Shown: piece after piece, positions 1-8,809 of the stretch | How the letters are laid out: every line of letters begins with the position of its first letter | Numbering within the stretch: position 1 is the stretch's first letter | Assembly: GCA_900554815.1 (NCBI GenBank) | Contig: USIO01000001.1 | Span: 1-64,000 of the forward strand | Reading direction: 5' to 3' | Origin: an uncultured Clostridium sp. | Lineage (GTDB): Bacteria; Bacillota; Clostridia; TANB77; CAG-508 | DNA length: 64,000 nt | Notes under the pieces: generated by a model | Told to the model about the DNA's origin: nothing | Database searches by the model: none | What the model saw: only the letters and a program-made list of their open reading frames with translations | Position numbers and translations under genes: made by a program

Positions 1-1
1 T

Positions 2-166
2 AGTAACAAAAAAGTTTTGTATGCTAAAATAAATAATAAAATTGTTGCGAGAGCAATGGTTAGACTAACGAAAGGAAGCTATAATAAAGAAAAAGGAAAT
101 AACAAATCTATAAATTTTATTGATGTAGAAGAAAGCACACAAGAAGAATTAGAGGACAAAAAATAA
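2..166 (+). CDS. 3' end of an unrecognised gene, cut by the window edge
   Basis: An open frame enters from the left edge and stops with TAA at 164-166. The visible 54 residues contain a VLYAKINNKIVARAMVRLT stretch followed by an acidic tail. I do not recognise the family. It precedes the PcfK/PcfJ-type genes on the same strand and probably belongs to the same accessory unit. Confidence 0.45.
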   Translation, partial: SNKKVLYAKINNKIVARAMVRLTKGSYNKEKGNNKSINFIDVEESTQEELEDKK

Positions 167-246
167 TATTTGACTTTATTTTTAGAAAAAGCATATATAT
201 CTGGAATGAAGGTGAGAGAAACACAATAAAGAAATTATTTATAAAG

Positions 247-501
247 TTGCTAAAAGAAAAAGCAAAGGCAATGAATGCACTATTAGTACTAAGCTGTAAC
301 TATAAAGAAGAAATAGATGAACAATTTATTTCTACAAGATATTATATGTATATATCTAAATCAAAAGCAGGTACACAATACTTAGATAGTTTAAGCGGAC
401 AAGCTACAATATCTGATGAAGGACAATATAAAGTTAATACATTTTTAATATGGCAACCAAAAGAAGATGGAGATTCAATATTTGAAGGTAATATATTTTA
501 A
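247..501 (+). CDS. Small hypothetical protein of the accessory region
   Basis: An 84-codon frame beginning at a TTG; an ATG lies at 271. The frame stays open upstream to about 166 without an ATG, and a purine-rich AAGGTGAG at 209-216 sits too far from either start, so the start is uncertain. The protein is mixed polar and hydrophobic with no motif I recognise. It lies between the edge-truncated gene and the 225-aa gene on the same strand, which suggests one transcript. Confidence 0.4.
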   Translation: MLKEKAKAMNALLVLSCNYKEEIDEQFISTRYYMYISKSKAGTQYLDSLSGQATISDEGQYKVNTFLIWQPKEDGDSIFEGNIF

Positions 502-569
502 AAAATTGTATAAGAGGTGAAGTAAAATTCATCTCTTAATTTATTTAATAATAGGAGGAATAGAAATAG

Positions 570-1247
570 ATGAGTATAGAAAAAGAAAAATCAAATTATA
601 AACAACTATTTATGGATTATTGCAAAGACAAAATAAAAAATTTAGGTAATATAACTGTAGATGAAGAAATAATGGAAGATAATTATATTAACGATACTAA
701 AATATTGTATGTGTTACCAAATGTAAGAGGGTGTGAATATGTAAATGTACTAAGAGATGATGAAGGAGGTGCTATATGGGTAAATCCAGAAGGGAACATA
801 GTATTAGAAGCAGGTGGTATGGCCAGTGCCAATGATGATATAGTTGAATTAAAATTCACAGCAATAGACAAGGAATATTATGAGGAAATATTAAAATATT
901 GGTCTGAATATTATTTTGATGAAATGATGGAAAGAGAAGAAATAGATAAAGCTCAAAGAAAAAAAATAGAAAAAGAATTTAAACTACCAGAACCATTTAA
1001 ATATAATGTAATAAGTAGAAATGGAGGAGCAGATGTAGAAATTTATACTCCTAATATTTCAGATTTAAGAGCAACTACAACTACTATGAAAGGTACAAAA
1101 CACATACAAGAGTGGTTTGACATAGATGGATTATGGCAAGTAAATATATTAGATGATAATGGTAATTTTAAAAAATATGAATATGTAACAGGATGGCAAA
1201 ATGCTATTAAAATATTAGAAAATACATTAAAAAAGCTAACAAAATAG
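570..1247 (+). CDS. Hypothetical acidic protein, 225 aa
   Basis: The ATG follows a good ribosome binding site (AGGAGG at 554-559). The protein is acidic, has no signal peptide or membrane segment, and carries a Lys/Glu-rich central helix (about residues 105-135). I recognise no domain. It is co-directional with the PcfK/PcfJ-like genes, 35 bp upstream of the PcfK-like gene, so it is probably part of a conjugative-element or phage-like operon. Function unknown. Confidence 0.6.
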   Translation: MSIEKEKSNYKQLFMDYCKDKIKNLGNITVDEEIMEDNYINDTKILYVLPNVRGCEYVNVLRDDEGGAIWVNPEGNIVLEAGGMASANDDIVELKFTAIDKEYYEEILKYWSEYYFDEMMEREEIDKAQRKKIEKEFKLPEPFKYNVISRNGGADVEIYTPNISDLRATTTTMKGTKHIQEWFDIDGLWQVNILDDNGNFKKYEYVTGWQNAIKILENTLKKLTK

Positions 1248-1282
1248 AAAATGTATAAATTTATAAAAAGGTAGGAATAGGA

Positions 1283-1711
1283 ATGGAAGGTATAAAGAGA
1301 TTAGCTGAAATGCTAGAAGGTCAAAAAGATAAATATTTAATTATTATTGTAAATCATTTAATGCTTCAAACAGAAATGAATGAAGCATTTTTAAATGAAG
1401 AAAAGAACTTAAAAGATATGGCTACATATATTAAAGATACAGCAAAGAAACAAGCAAAAAGTGGAGTAGCTGTTATAGAAGATGCAGTAGTATTCAAATG
1501 GGCTAAAGAATATTTTATGAAATCAAATAAAGAGTTAGGAATTAAAGAAACCAGATTAGATAGGGGAAAACATGGAGATGTAAGTAAAGTTGAAACTAAA
1601 GAAAACGAGGATAACTTTGGATCTATTTTTGACATTGATGATAATAACGAAAATACTAGTGATAACAGTAAAAAAGAAGATATAGAACAAATATCATTAT
1701 TTGCTGCTTAA
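1283..1711 (+). CDS. PcfK-like protein
   Basis: A 142-aa protein whose N-terminal half (helical, with a segment reading NHLMLQTEMNEAFLNEEKNL) resembles PcfK-type proteins that precede PcfJ in conjugative plasmids and related mobile elements. The second half is acidic and low-complexity. The gene ends just before the AAGGAGG used by the next gene, a PcfJ-like gene, which is the usual PcfK-PcfJ order. The molecular role of the family is not known. Family assignment comes from pattern and order only. Confidence 0.55.
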   Translation: MEGIKRLAEMLEGQKDKYLIIIVNHLMLQTEMNEAFLNEEKNLKDMATYIKDTAKKQAKSGVAVIEDAVVFKWAKEYFMKSNKELGIKETRLDRGKHGDVSKVETKENEDNFGSIFDIDDNNENTSDNSKKEDIEQISLFAA

Positions 1712-1727
1712 TAAGGAGGAACAAATT

Positions 1728-3170
1728 GTGTATGTAAAAAAAGAAATAAGAGAATTTATAGAAAAGATGCCTAAAAAAGAAAAATTAACTAGAGAGTGGA
1801 AGAAATTCATACAAGAAAGTACAATAAAGCATAATTTATTAATAGAACATGGAAAAGAAGAATATGAATGCACACATTGTGGAAAATATTCATATGGAAA
1901 ACTATTAAGTGATAGAAATTACAAATATCATGATATATGCAGATTTTGCGGAAAAAAATATGAAATAAAAAGAAGTAATCTAAAAAATTACTTCTTCTTA
2001 TATAATGTAGCAATAGTTGATAATATTAATAATAAATTAGTTATGAGATATTTTCAAGTATATAGATATTATAATAATAGGATTAGAAGATTCACAAATA
2101 GTATTGCAGAATTTGCTAGATATGTACCTGAATATGATATTACTTTATTAAATAACAGATGTCCAAAGGGAATAAATATATATCATGATGAAGAAATAAA
2201 AAAATGGAGAGTATTTGCAGGAGAATATTATAAGCATAAAGGATATGATGCTATCTATCTTAGAGATATAGATGAAAAGAAAAAAGGAACTATTTATCAA
2301 TATATACCTTTAGGTGATGCTATCAATCATTTAGAAGATGTTAGATATAACAATTTTTATAACATATTTGAAAAGGCAAAATATGAAAGTTTTGAACTCT
2401 TACTAAAATTAAAATTATATAATTTAGCATTAAATCATGCTGAATGGTTCTTTGAAAAAGGAAGTTTTGAAAAAAGGTTTGGAGTAAAAAAGAACTTTTA
2501 TGATTTTATGAAGAAACACGATATATCATATGAGGAATTATATGTATTAAAACTGATTCAAAGACCTAATATAGAAATAATAAGAAGTCTTTTAAGAATA
2601 TCATTTTCTAATTTAAATGATTTAGAAAAAGCAAATAACTATATAAGTTTAGTTAAACTGGCTGAATATTCAAAAACACAAAATAATTTTTCTATTCAAC
2701 TTTATTTAGATTATATAGATAATTTAATGAAAATAGGAATACCACTTACTAAAAAGAAATTATTACCAGCAAATTTTTCTGAAGCACATGATATAAGTAT
2801 GAAAAAAGTTAAAATTGCTGAAAATAAGTTGTTAGATGAGAAAATAAAGCAAAGATATGAAGAATTAAAAAGGAATAACTATAAAGATAATAAGTTTTGT
2901 ATTAGACCCGCAAAAACTTTAAATGATATGAAAGATGAATCAAATCAACAAAATAATTGCGTATATAGTAATTATAGTGAAAAATATGCTAATGGTATTA
3001 CTGATATATATTTTTTAAGAAAGTTAAAAAATCCAGATAAATCATTAGTAACAGTTGAAGTATTGGATGGAAAAGTAAGACAAAAATATGAAAAAAGAAA
3101 TACAGCGATTAATAAAGAAGAAAAAGAGTTTTTGAATTTATGGGAAAAGAACATATTAAATGTAGCTTAA
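1728..3170 (+). CDS. PcfJ-like protein (first copy)
   Basis: The start is placed at GTG 1728 because AAGGAGG at 1713-1719 lies 8 nt ahead of it; the frame itself extends further upstream. The 480-aa protein has an N-terminal CxxC...CxxC zinc ribbon (about residues 50-85; CTHCGKY and CRFCGKK) and a C-terminal PcfJ signature (NQQNNCVYSNY, then a KYANG stretch, about residues 404-430). PcfJ-type proteins accompany conjugative elements and are often linked to DNA processing, but no activity is established. A second, divergent copy follows 24 bp downstream. Confidence 0.7.
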   Translation: MYVKKEIREFIEKMPKKEKLTREWKKFIQESTIKHNLLIEHGKEEYECTHCGKYSYGKLLSDRNYKYHDICRFCGKKYEIKRSNLKNYFFLYNVAIVDNINNKLVMRYFQVYRYYNNRIRRFTNSIAEFARYVPEYDITLLNNRCPKGINIYHDEEIKKWRVFAGEYYKHKGYDAIYLRDIDEKKKGTIYQYIPLGDAINHLEDVRYNNFYNIFEKAKYESFELLLKLKLYNLALNHAEWFFEKGSFEKRFGVKKNFYDFMKKHDISYEELYVLKLIQRPNIEIIRSLLRISFSNLNDLEKANNYISLVKLAEYSKTQNNFSIQLYLDYIDNLMKIGIPLTKKKLLPANFSEAHDISMKKVKIAENKLLDEKIKQRYEELKRNNYKDNKFCIRPAKTLNDMKDESNQQNNCVYSNYSEKYANGITDIYFLRKLKNPDKSLVTVEVLDGKVRQKYEKRNTAINKEEKEFLNLWEKNILNVA

Positions 3171-3194
3171 TAAATGAAAGGAAAGTGATAATAT

Positions 3195-4625
3195 ATGGCT
3201 TATTTAAAGAAAGCATACAGAATATTAATGGAGAGAATAGATAAAGAATTAAAAATGCCACAAGGTTGGTATTTTTTTGTTAAGAAACAGAAAGAAAAAC
3301 AAAACTTTATTATAAAAACAAAGGGAAAATGTACTTGTAGAAATTGTAATACAGAATTTGAAACAAATAAAAAAATTAATGAATATGATAAGTGTCCTAA
3401 ATGCCATAATACTTATTTGATAAAACAAAGTAATTATAGTTTTCATATATTTGAAGATGTATTAGTTTTGCTTGATAGATTAGAAGATAAATGGGTAATA
3501 CGATTGTTTGAGATATTTACTAAATATACAAAAAATGAAATATATCATTCTAAACCAGCAGAGTATGGAAGAATAGTTATAGATAAGGATATGAAAAATG
3601 TAATGGAATTTGCTAATGATAGGGCAGTAGGCACTATGTGGGGTGAACTATTTATTAATCACACAAAAACAGGAAAAAAGTGGAGATGGTATAATAAATA
3701 TTATAGATCATTAGATACTTATGGAAAAGTATATGATAAAAACTTAGAAGAACTATTTAAAAATACAGAACTTAAATATTCTCAATTGTGGAAAATAGCA
3801 AAGGAAAATGATGAAATTGATATAAAATATCATTTATTAAATAATTTTCCTAGCACAGAATTATTAGCAAAAATGGGATTGTATAAATTAGCAGTTTGTT
3901 CTGGAGATTTTAATAAAGGCAAAAGTTTTAAAGAAAGATTTGGAGTAGACAAAAGCTATTACGAATTTATGAAAAGAAATAACATAGATAGAAATGAATT
4001 GAACATCTTAAAAATGTATAAAAAGCCTAATATTGAAAATATAAAAGTTTTAAGCAAATTTTATATCTCTGATTTAGAAAAAGTCAAAAAATATGTCTCA
4101 ATTGAAAAGTTTGCAGAATATGCAAAAAATAAAAGAAATTTTGATATACAGATGTATATAGATTATTTGGGATTTTTAGAAAAACTAAAAATGAATTTGA
4201 AAAATAAAAAATATCTATTTCCAAAAAATCTGAAAGAGAAACATGATGAATATTCAAGACAAATACTTATAAAAAACAATGCAAAGATAAATAGAGCAAT
4301 AAATAGAAGATATAAACAATTAAAGCAAAATACCTATAGTAATAAAAAATATATTGTAATGCCAGCAGAAAGTTTTATATCCTTAGAAGATGAAAGTACT
4401 CAACAAAATCATTGTGTAAGAAATTATGCTGAAAAGTATGCAAAAGGGAAATGTGATATATATTTTATGAGAGAAGCGAGTACACCAAATAAATCACTTG
4501 TAACAATAGAAGTAAAAGAAAGAAAAATAGTACAAAGTAGGACAAAGAATAATGGAAATCCTAACAATAATCAAATAAGATTTTTAAATAATTGGGAAAA
4601 AGAAGTGTTAAATAAAGCTGCATAA
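3195..4625 (+). CDS. PcfJ-like protein (second copy)
   Basis: A 476-aa paralogue of the preceding gene with the same plan: zinc ribbon (CRNCNTEFE and CPKCHNTY, about residues 49-78), a long helical middle with a shared ERFGV segment (about 240-260), and the C-terminal QQNHCVRNYAEKYAKG signature (about 405-425). An AAAGGAAAG site precedes the ATG. The pair looks like an old duplication, since the middle regions align only patchily. A rho-independent terminator follows directly, so this is probably the last gene of the operon. Confidence 0.7.
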   Translation: MAYLKKAYRILMERIDKELKMPQGWYFFVKKQKEKQNFIIKTKGKCTCRNCNTEFETNKKINEYDKCPKCHNTYLIKQSNYSFHIFEDVLVLLDRLEDKWVIRLFEIFTKYTKNEIYHSKPAEYGRIVIDKDMKNVMEFANDRAVGTMWGELFINHTKTGKKWRWYNKYYRSLDTYGKVYDKNLEELFKNTELKYSQLWKIAKENDEIDIKYHLLNNFPSTELLAKMGLYKLAVCSGDFNKGKSFKERFGVDKSYYEFMKRNNIDRNELNILKMYKKPNIENIKVLSKFYISDLEKVKKYVSIEKFAEYAKNKRNFDIQMYIDYLGFLEKLKMNLKNKKYLFPKNLKEKHDEYSRQILIKNNAKINRAINRRYKQLKQNTYSNKKYIVMPAESFISLEDESTQQNHCVRNYAEKYAKGKCDIYFMREASTPNKSLVTIEVKERKIVQSRTKNNGNPNNNQIRFLNNWEKEVLNKAA

Positions 4626-4630
4626 CATAG

Positions 4631-4657
4631 AAAGAGGAGTTTTGCTACTCCTTTTTC
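4631..4657 (+). terminator. Rho-independent terminator after the PcfJ-like genes
   Basis: The inverted repeat AGGAGT / ACTCCT (4635-4640 and 4647-4652) is followed by a T run, 6 bp after the stop codon of the second PcfJ-like gene. Confidence 0.7.
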
Positions 4658-4706
4658 TATAAATATTTATATTTTTCTGATTTTTAGGTCAAATTTTCAA
4701 AAAATG

Positions 4707-4752
4707 ATAAACATAGAAAAGTACATCAACCCCTGTATTTTTCTATGTTTAT
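4707..4752. repeat. Perfect 14-bp inverted repeat in an intergenic region
   Basis: ATAAACATAGAAAA (4707-4720) pairs perfectly with 4739-4752 around an 18-nt loop containing CATCAACCCCTG. It lies between the PcfJ terminator and the next gene and could be a second terminator or a protein-binding site. The unusually C-rich loop is against a simple terminator. Confidence 0.5.
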
Positions 4753-4842
4753 TGCTATTTTTAAGAAATTTTTTTTTGAACTTGAAAATGCTAATATAAT
4801 GATATTACAATAGTAGTATAAAAAAATAGGAGGTACAAGATT

Positions 4843-5145
4843 ATGAAAAATGTTAATTATGCTGATATGGCTAATAATTTATTAGGAGATGAATTATATT
4901 ATAAATTCATTACAGAAATTGCAAAGGAAGGAAAGGGAGAAAATTTAGTTGACTTTGGAAAAGAAGTTGTAGAAAAATGTTGTTTATTAATAGTTTCATT
5001 AGGAATGTCGAATGCAATAAAAATGGATAAAGTGAAAATTTGCTTAGGAAGAGAAGTTATAGAAATATCTTGTAAAGAGTTCGCAGCAAAATATGAAAAA
5101 TATAGTAAAGAAATTGGAAAAAACATAGTTGAAACAATAGGATAG
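4843..5145 (+). CDS. Small hypothetical protein, 100 aa
   Basis: A strong AGGAGG (4830-4835) precedes the ATG. The protein is helical, with a Cys-Cys pair in a hydrophobic central segment (EKCCLLIVSLGMSN). I recognise no family. It is a monocistronic-looking gene between the PcfJ operon and the CYTH/LysR pair. Confidence 0.5.
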   Translation: MKNVNYADMANNLLGDELYYKFITEIAKEGKGENLVDFGKEVVEKCCLLIVSLGMSNAIKMDKVKICLGREVIEISCKEFAAKYEKYSKEIGKNIVETIG

Positions 5146-5188
5146 ATTAATTAGATAAGCATATAAATGGAAAATAAGCTGATTTCAC

Positions 5189-5217
5189 TTGATTAAATTG
5201 ACATAATATGGTATAAT
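5189..5217 (+). promoter_or_regulatory. Sigma-A-type promoter for the CYTH/LysR operon
   Basis: TTGATT (5189-5194), a 17-bp spacer, then a consensus TATAAT (5212-5217), 42 bp upstream of the CYTH gene start. Confidence 0.6.
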
Positions 5218-5258
5218 TAAAGAGTGTCAAACGCAATATTTTGTAGGAGAAATTTAGA

Positions 5259-5849
5259 ATGAGTAATGAAATAACTGTAAAATTAAAATGTAGTATAAAA
5301 GAATTTTGCAATATTATCGAAAGCAAAGGGTTTGAAATAGTAGATAGATTCTTACTGGATGATACTTATTTTATACCTAAAGATATAGATATTCATAAAT
5401 TAACGCCAAGAGAAATATTAAAACATTCCATTTTAATAAGAGATATTACTCAATATATGTCAGATAAACACAAAGTATTTAAAATGACCTATAAGAAAAA
5501 GAATATAGCAAGTAATGGAGATATTATTAGCCAACAGAATATTGATTGTGATATTAGTAATATAAATGATGGCAAAAAATTTTTAAATGCTATAGGGTAT
5601 AAAGAAATAATGAATATTAAAGAAAACAACATTGTTTATGGAAAAGAAGGATTAAATATTGCATTAAAAGATATAGAAGATGGAGAAAAACTAATTGAAA
5701 TCGAAACAGTAGAAACTAATGAAGATTTGAATACAGTAGAGAAATTAAAAGAAAAGCTAAATGAATTAAAACTTCCATTGGATACTAAAGATTATTTTAT
5801 AAAAAAAGCTGAAATGAAACTTAAACAAATTTCAGAGGATGGTGTATAA
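5259..5849 (+). CDS. CYTH-domain protein (triphosphate tunnel metalloenzyme fold)
   Basis: A 196-aa protein with features of the CYTH fold: an N-terminal alternating charged strand (EITVKLKCS), a DDTYFIP segment, a basic strand KMTYKKK, and the acidic strand LIEIETVE. CYTH proteins bind triphosphates through charged residues inside a beta tunnel (thiamine triphosphatases, class IV adenylyl cyclases). Here the classical ExExK is only partly kept (E-V-L-K spacing), so catalytic activity is uncertain. The stop is 1 nt ahead of the preferred LysR start, implying translational coupling. Confidence 0.6.
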   Translation: MSNEITVKLKCSIKEFCNIIESKGFEIVDRFLLDDTYFIPKDIDIHKLTPREILKHSILIRDITQYMSDKHKVFKMTYKKKNIASNGDIISQQNIDCDISNINDGKKFLNAIGYKEIMNIKENNIVYGKEGLNIALKDIEDGEKLIEIETVETNEDLNTVEKLKEKLNELKLPLDTKDYFIKKAEMKLKQISEDGV

Positions 5850-5850
5850 T

Positions 5851-6729
5851 ATGTCAAATGTCAATTTAAACTTGTATAAGATTTTTTGTAAAGTTGTCGA
5901 ATCAAAAAGTTTATCTGATGCATCTGAAAAATTAGATGTGTCTGTTCCTAATATAAGTACTCAAATATCAAACTTAGAAAATCAGTTAGGACTAAAACTA
6001 TTTAATAGAGAACCAAAAGGACTTAAAATAACAGAAGATGGAAAAGAATTATATGAAATAGTAAGTAAGTCAATCTCTAGTTTCGATTTTGCAGAAAAGA
6101 TGGCTCAAGATAAGAATAATATAGAGACTGGAAATATAACAATAGGTTGTCCATCTCATTTTACAACATATTTTTTAATGGATAAAATTGAAAAAGTAAA
6201 GAGACAGTATCCAAAAATAAATATAAAAGTAGTATGTGAAGCCGATACTAATAAAATGCTTGAATTATTACAAGAACATAAGATAGACTTTGCTATAATA
6301 GATAGTGATTTGGATAGAATTAATGTAGTTGTTGAAGAAATATTAAAAATAGAAAACATATTTGTTTCAAAAGCTCCATTAATAATTCAAGATATAAAAG
6401 AAATACAAGATTTAAATTGTATATTAAATCTTGAAAATACAAAGACAACTCAATGCTTAAAGGAAACATTAAGAGAGTATAATGTTGATATAAAAAGCGA
6501 CATGATGTCTGATGCTACAGAAGTAAGAGTAGATGCAGTTAAAAGAAACATGGGAATAGCATATGTTATTAAAAAGTCAGTAAAAAGAGAATTAGAAGCT
6601 AAAGAACTGTATGAAGTAGAATTGCCAATAAAATTGCCAAGTGTAAAATTAAACTTAATATACTTAAAAGGCGAACTTTCAAAAGTGTCAAAATCATTTA
6701 TTAAAAACTATTTAAGAAATAAAGAATAA
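5851..6729 (+). CDS. LysR-family transcriptional regulator
   Basis: The start is put at ATG 5851 (SNVNLNLYKIF...), with AGAGG just upstream; an in-frame ATG at 5839 overlaps the previous gene. The 292-aa protein has an N-terminal winged helix-turn-helix (residues about 5-65; DASEKLDVSVPNISTQI is the recognition region, and FNREPKGLKIT the wing) and a C-terminal periplasmic-binding-protein-like effector domain. The effector is unknown. It is coupled to the CYTH gene and is followed by a terminator and then the radical SAM gene. Confidence 0.88.
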   Translation: MSNVNLNLYKIFCKVVESKSLSDASEKLDVSVPNISTQISNLENQLGLKLFNREPKGLKITEDGKELYEIVSKSISSFDFAEKMAQDKNNIETGNITIGCPSHFTTYFLMDKIEKVKRQYPKINIKVVCEADTNKMLELLQEHKIDFAIIDSDLDRINVVVEEILKIENIFVSKAPLIIQDIKEIQDLNCILNLENTKTTQCLKETLREYNVDIKSDMMSDATEVRVDAVKRNMGIAYVIKKSVKRELEAKELYEVELPIKLPSVKLNLIYLKGELSKVSKSFIKNYLRNKE

Positions 6730-6758
6730 TAAAAATATAAAATTATGTTAATTAAAAT

Positions 6759-6793
6759 AAAACTATTCTTAATAAAAAAAGAATAGTTTTTTT
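6759..6793 (+). terminator. Terminator after the LysR gene
   Basis: AAAACTATTCTT (6759-6770) pairs with AAGAATAGTTTT (6779-6790), followed by three T residues. Confidence 0.75.
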
Positions 6794-6851
6794 GTGTTAC
6801 TTCACATATAATGTTATTGTATAAAAATATATATGAAATGAGGATGTATAT

Positions 6852-8042
6852 ATGTATAGTAAAAATAAAGTATGTTGGAAAATAACAACTAAATGTAATC
6901 AAGGATGTAAATATTGTTTTGGATTTAATAATATAGCAGATTTATCCTTTGAAGAAAATGAAAAGGTATTAAATAATCTAATTAACAATGGATTGACACA
7001 TTTAACATGGACAGGTGGAGAGGCAGTATTATATCCAAGAATTAATGAATTAATGAGATTATCAAAGGAAAAAGGGATAATCAATAAACTTGTTACCAAT
7101 GGTATTTTTATTGCTGAAAATGACACAGAATATGTTGAAGATATTTTGAACAATTTAGATGAAATTAATTTATCTATTGACTCTACTGATAACAATATAA
7201 ATGTATTATTAGGAAAAAAGAATAATCATTTAGAAATTATAAAAAAAGTATTAGAGAAAACTAAAAACAAAAAAATTAAAGTAGGAATAAATACTGTAAT
7301 TACTAATAAAAGTATAGAGAAATTAGAAGAATTAGGAGAATTTTTAAATAATTATAAAATAGAAAAATGGAAATTTTTAAAATTTATGCCTATAAGAGAA
7401 AGAGCATTAGAAAATAAAGATTTATTTGGAGTAACTGAAGCTGAATTAGAAAGCAAAGTTAATCAACTAAGAAAGTATGAAAATATAAAAGTTGTCCAAT
7501 ATAAAAAACAATCTGAATTTGAAAAGAGTTTAGTAGTTCTTCCAAATGCAGATATTATCCAAACACAAAATGGAAAAGATAATTATTTAGGAAATGCATT
7601 AGAGCAAGAAGTCATCGACTTTGAAAGAATAAGTGGAAAGAATAAAATTAGGACTATAATTGCTCATAATAATGAAGAAATTAGAAATACAATAGTAGAT
7701 TCAATAAAGAAATTGGGATTTGCTGATGTAGTTGCTACAGCTACAAATGGAATAGAAACATATAATAAGATTATTGACTTGAAACCTGAAATGGTATTTG
7801 CTAAATTTGAAATGGAAGATATGAATGGATTTGAGATAGTAAAGAAGTCAAAAGAAAAATTAGATAGCGATATTCCAGTATTCAATATATTTGCAGAGGA
7901 AATGCCTAAAAATGAAATTGAAAAAATTTATAATATTGCAGGTCGAAAATTTAATGCAATAATATCTGAAGAACAATATCAATTTGAAGTACCATTTATT
8001 TTGGAACAATATAAAGAATATAAAGAAAGCAAAGAACAATAA
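6852..8042 (+). CDS. Radical SAM protein fused to a degenerate response-regulator receiver domain
   Basis: The 396-aa protein starts with a radical SAM CxxxCxxC iron-sulfur motif (CNQGCKYC, about residue 15) and a [11 protein letters not shown] segment typical of SAM binding (about 50-62). The barrel runs to about residue 250 and no SPASM-type cysteine cluster follows. From about residue 266 a CheY-like fold begins ([16 protein letters not shown]), but the acidic pocket is HNN and the phosphoacceptor aspartate is replaced by Lys ([15 protein letters not shown]), so it should be a pseudo-receiver. The substrate is unknown. It converges with a Spo0A-like regulator gene across a shared terminator. 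Confidence 0.8.
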   Translation: MYSKNKVCWKITTKCNQGCKYCFGFNNIADLSFEENEKVLNNLINNGLTHLTWTGGEAVLYPRINELMRLSKEKGIINKLVTNGIFIAENDTEYVEDILNNLDEINLSIDSTDNNINVLLGKKNNHLEIIKKVLEKTKNKKIKVGINTVITNKSIEKLEELGEFLNNYKIEKWKFLKFMPIRERALENKDLFGVTEAELESKVNQLRKYENIKVVQYKKQSEFEKSLVVLPNADIIQTQNGKDNYLGNALEQEVIDFERISGKNKIRTIIAHNNEEIRNTIVDSIKKLGFADVVATATNGIETYNKIIDLKPEMVFAKFEMEDMNGFEIVKKSKEKLDSDIPVFNIFAEEMPKNEIEKIYNIAGRKFNAIISEEQYQFEVPFILEQYKEYKESKEQ

Positions 8043-8053
8043 AAATAATAAAA

Positions 8054-8100
8054 AATCAAGAAATATTTTAAAATCTAAAAAAATATTTCTTGATTTTTTT
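8054..8100. terminator. Bidirectional terminator between the radical SAM and Spo0A-like genes
   Basis: A perfect 16-bp stem (8054-8069 with 8080-8095), T-rich on the + side and flanked by A-rich sequence on the other side. The last codons of the - strand gene lie inside one arm. Confidence 0.85.
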
Positions 8101-8809
8101 GTATGTGTAGATAACCAACAAAGACATCTAAAAATCTTCCAGGCGATATATTTTTTTCTTGTTCAAATTGCATTACAATAGGATGATTTTGTAATATATG
8201 CCTTTTTCTATTTAATGGTTTCAATGATGTTCTAAGTGAAGAACGAATTGCTTCTTCATCCATATCTTTATGATGATATGAGAGTATTTCAAATAAAGAT
8301 TTTAAATCATGTATTAAATATGTAAAATGATAACATTCGGTAATTGCTTCTATCATAAGATCAGTACAAGGAGAGTTTATAACAAATCCTAATTCTCGTA
8401 ATAGTACATTCATTTCATTTTCATTAAAATCATCATATTTATATTTTTCGTTCATTTGACTAATTGTATTATATAAATTTCGTAGTTTAACAGGTTTTTT
8501 AAAAAATTTATAGATTTTAGATACATTAACGAAAGTAACCTGTTCTTCAGCTGAGTTAGCAGTCAAAAGTATATTAGAATTATTTCCTTCATTATAAGTT
8601 ATAGATAATCTATCAATTATTTCGGTTGAATTTATATCATTGAAGTGTGAATCTAAAATAAATATATTCGGTTTTATTTTCAAGTAAGTAGATAATGCTT
8701 GATCTCCGCTATTTACAGTTTTAATTTTTAAATCACGGCATTTTGATAAATACCTACAATATTTATTCGCTTCTGCAACATTTTCTTCAGCGACAAGAAC
8801 TTTTATCAT
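8075..8809 (-). CDS. Response regulator with a Spo0A-like C-terminal DNA-binding domain
   Basis: A 244-aa protein. Residues 1-120 form a receiver domain with the acidic pair as EE (VLVAEEN), a phosphoacceptor Asp in FILDSHFND (about residue 52), a conserved Thr (LLTAN) and the KP of FFKKPVKL, so phosphorylation is plausible. Residues about 135-235 (LLRELGFVINSP..., ending in FLDVFVGYL) resemble the Spo0A C-terminal helix-turn-helix domain, at low identity. It is probably an accessory or divergent Spo0A relative rather than the master regulator. It lies in accessory DNA and has no adjacent kinase. Confidence 0.7.
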   Translation of the reverse strand: MIKVLVAEENVAEANKYCRYLSKCRDLKIKTVNSGDQALSTYLKIKPNIFILDSHFNDINSTEIIDRLSITYNEGNNSNILLTANSAEEQVTFVNVSKIYKFFKKPVKLRNLYNTISQMNEKYKYDDFNENEMNVLLRELGFVINSPCTDLMIEAITECYHFTYLIHDLKSLFEILSYHHKDMDEEAIRSSLRTSLKPLNRKRHILQNHPIVMQFEQEKNISPGRFLDVFVGYLHIQKNQEIFF

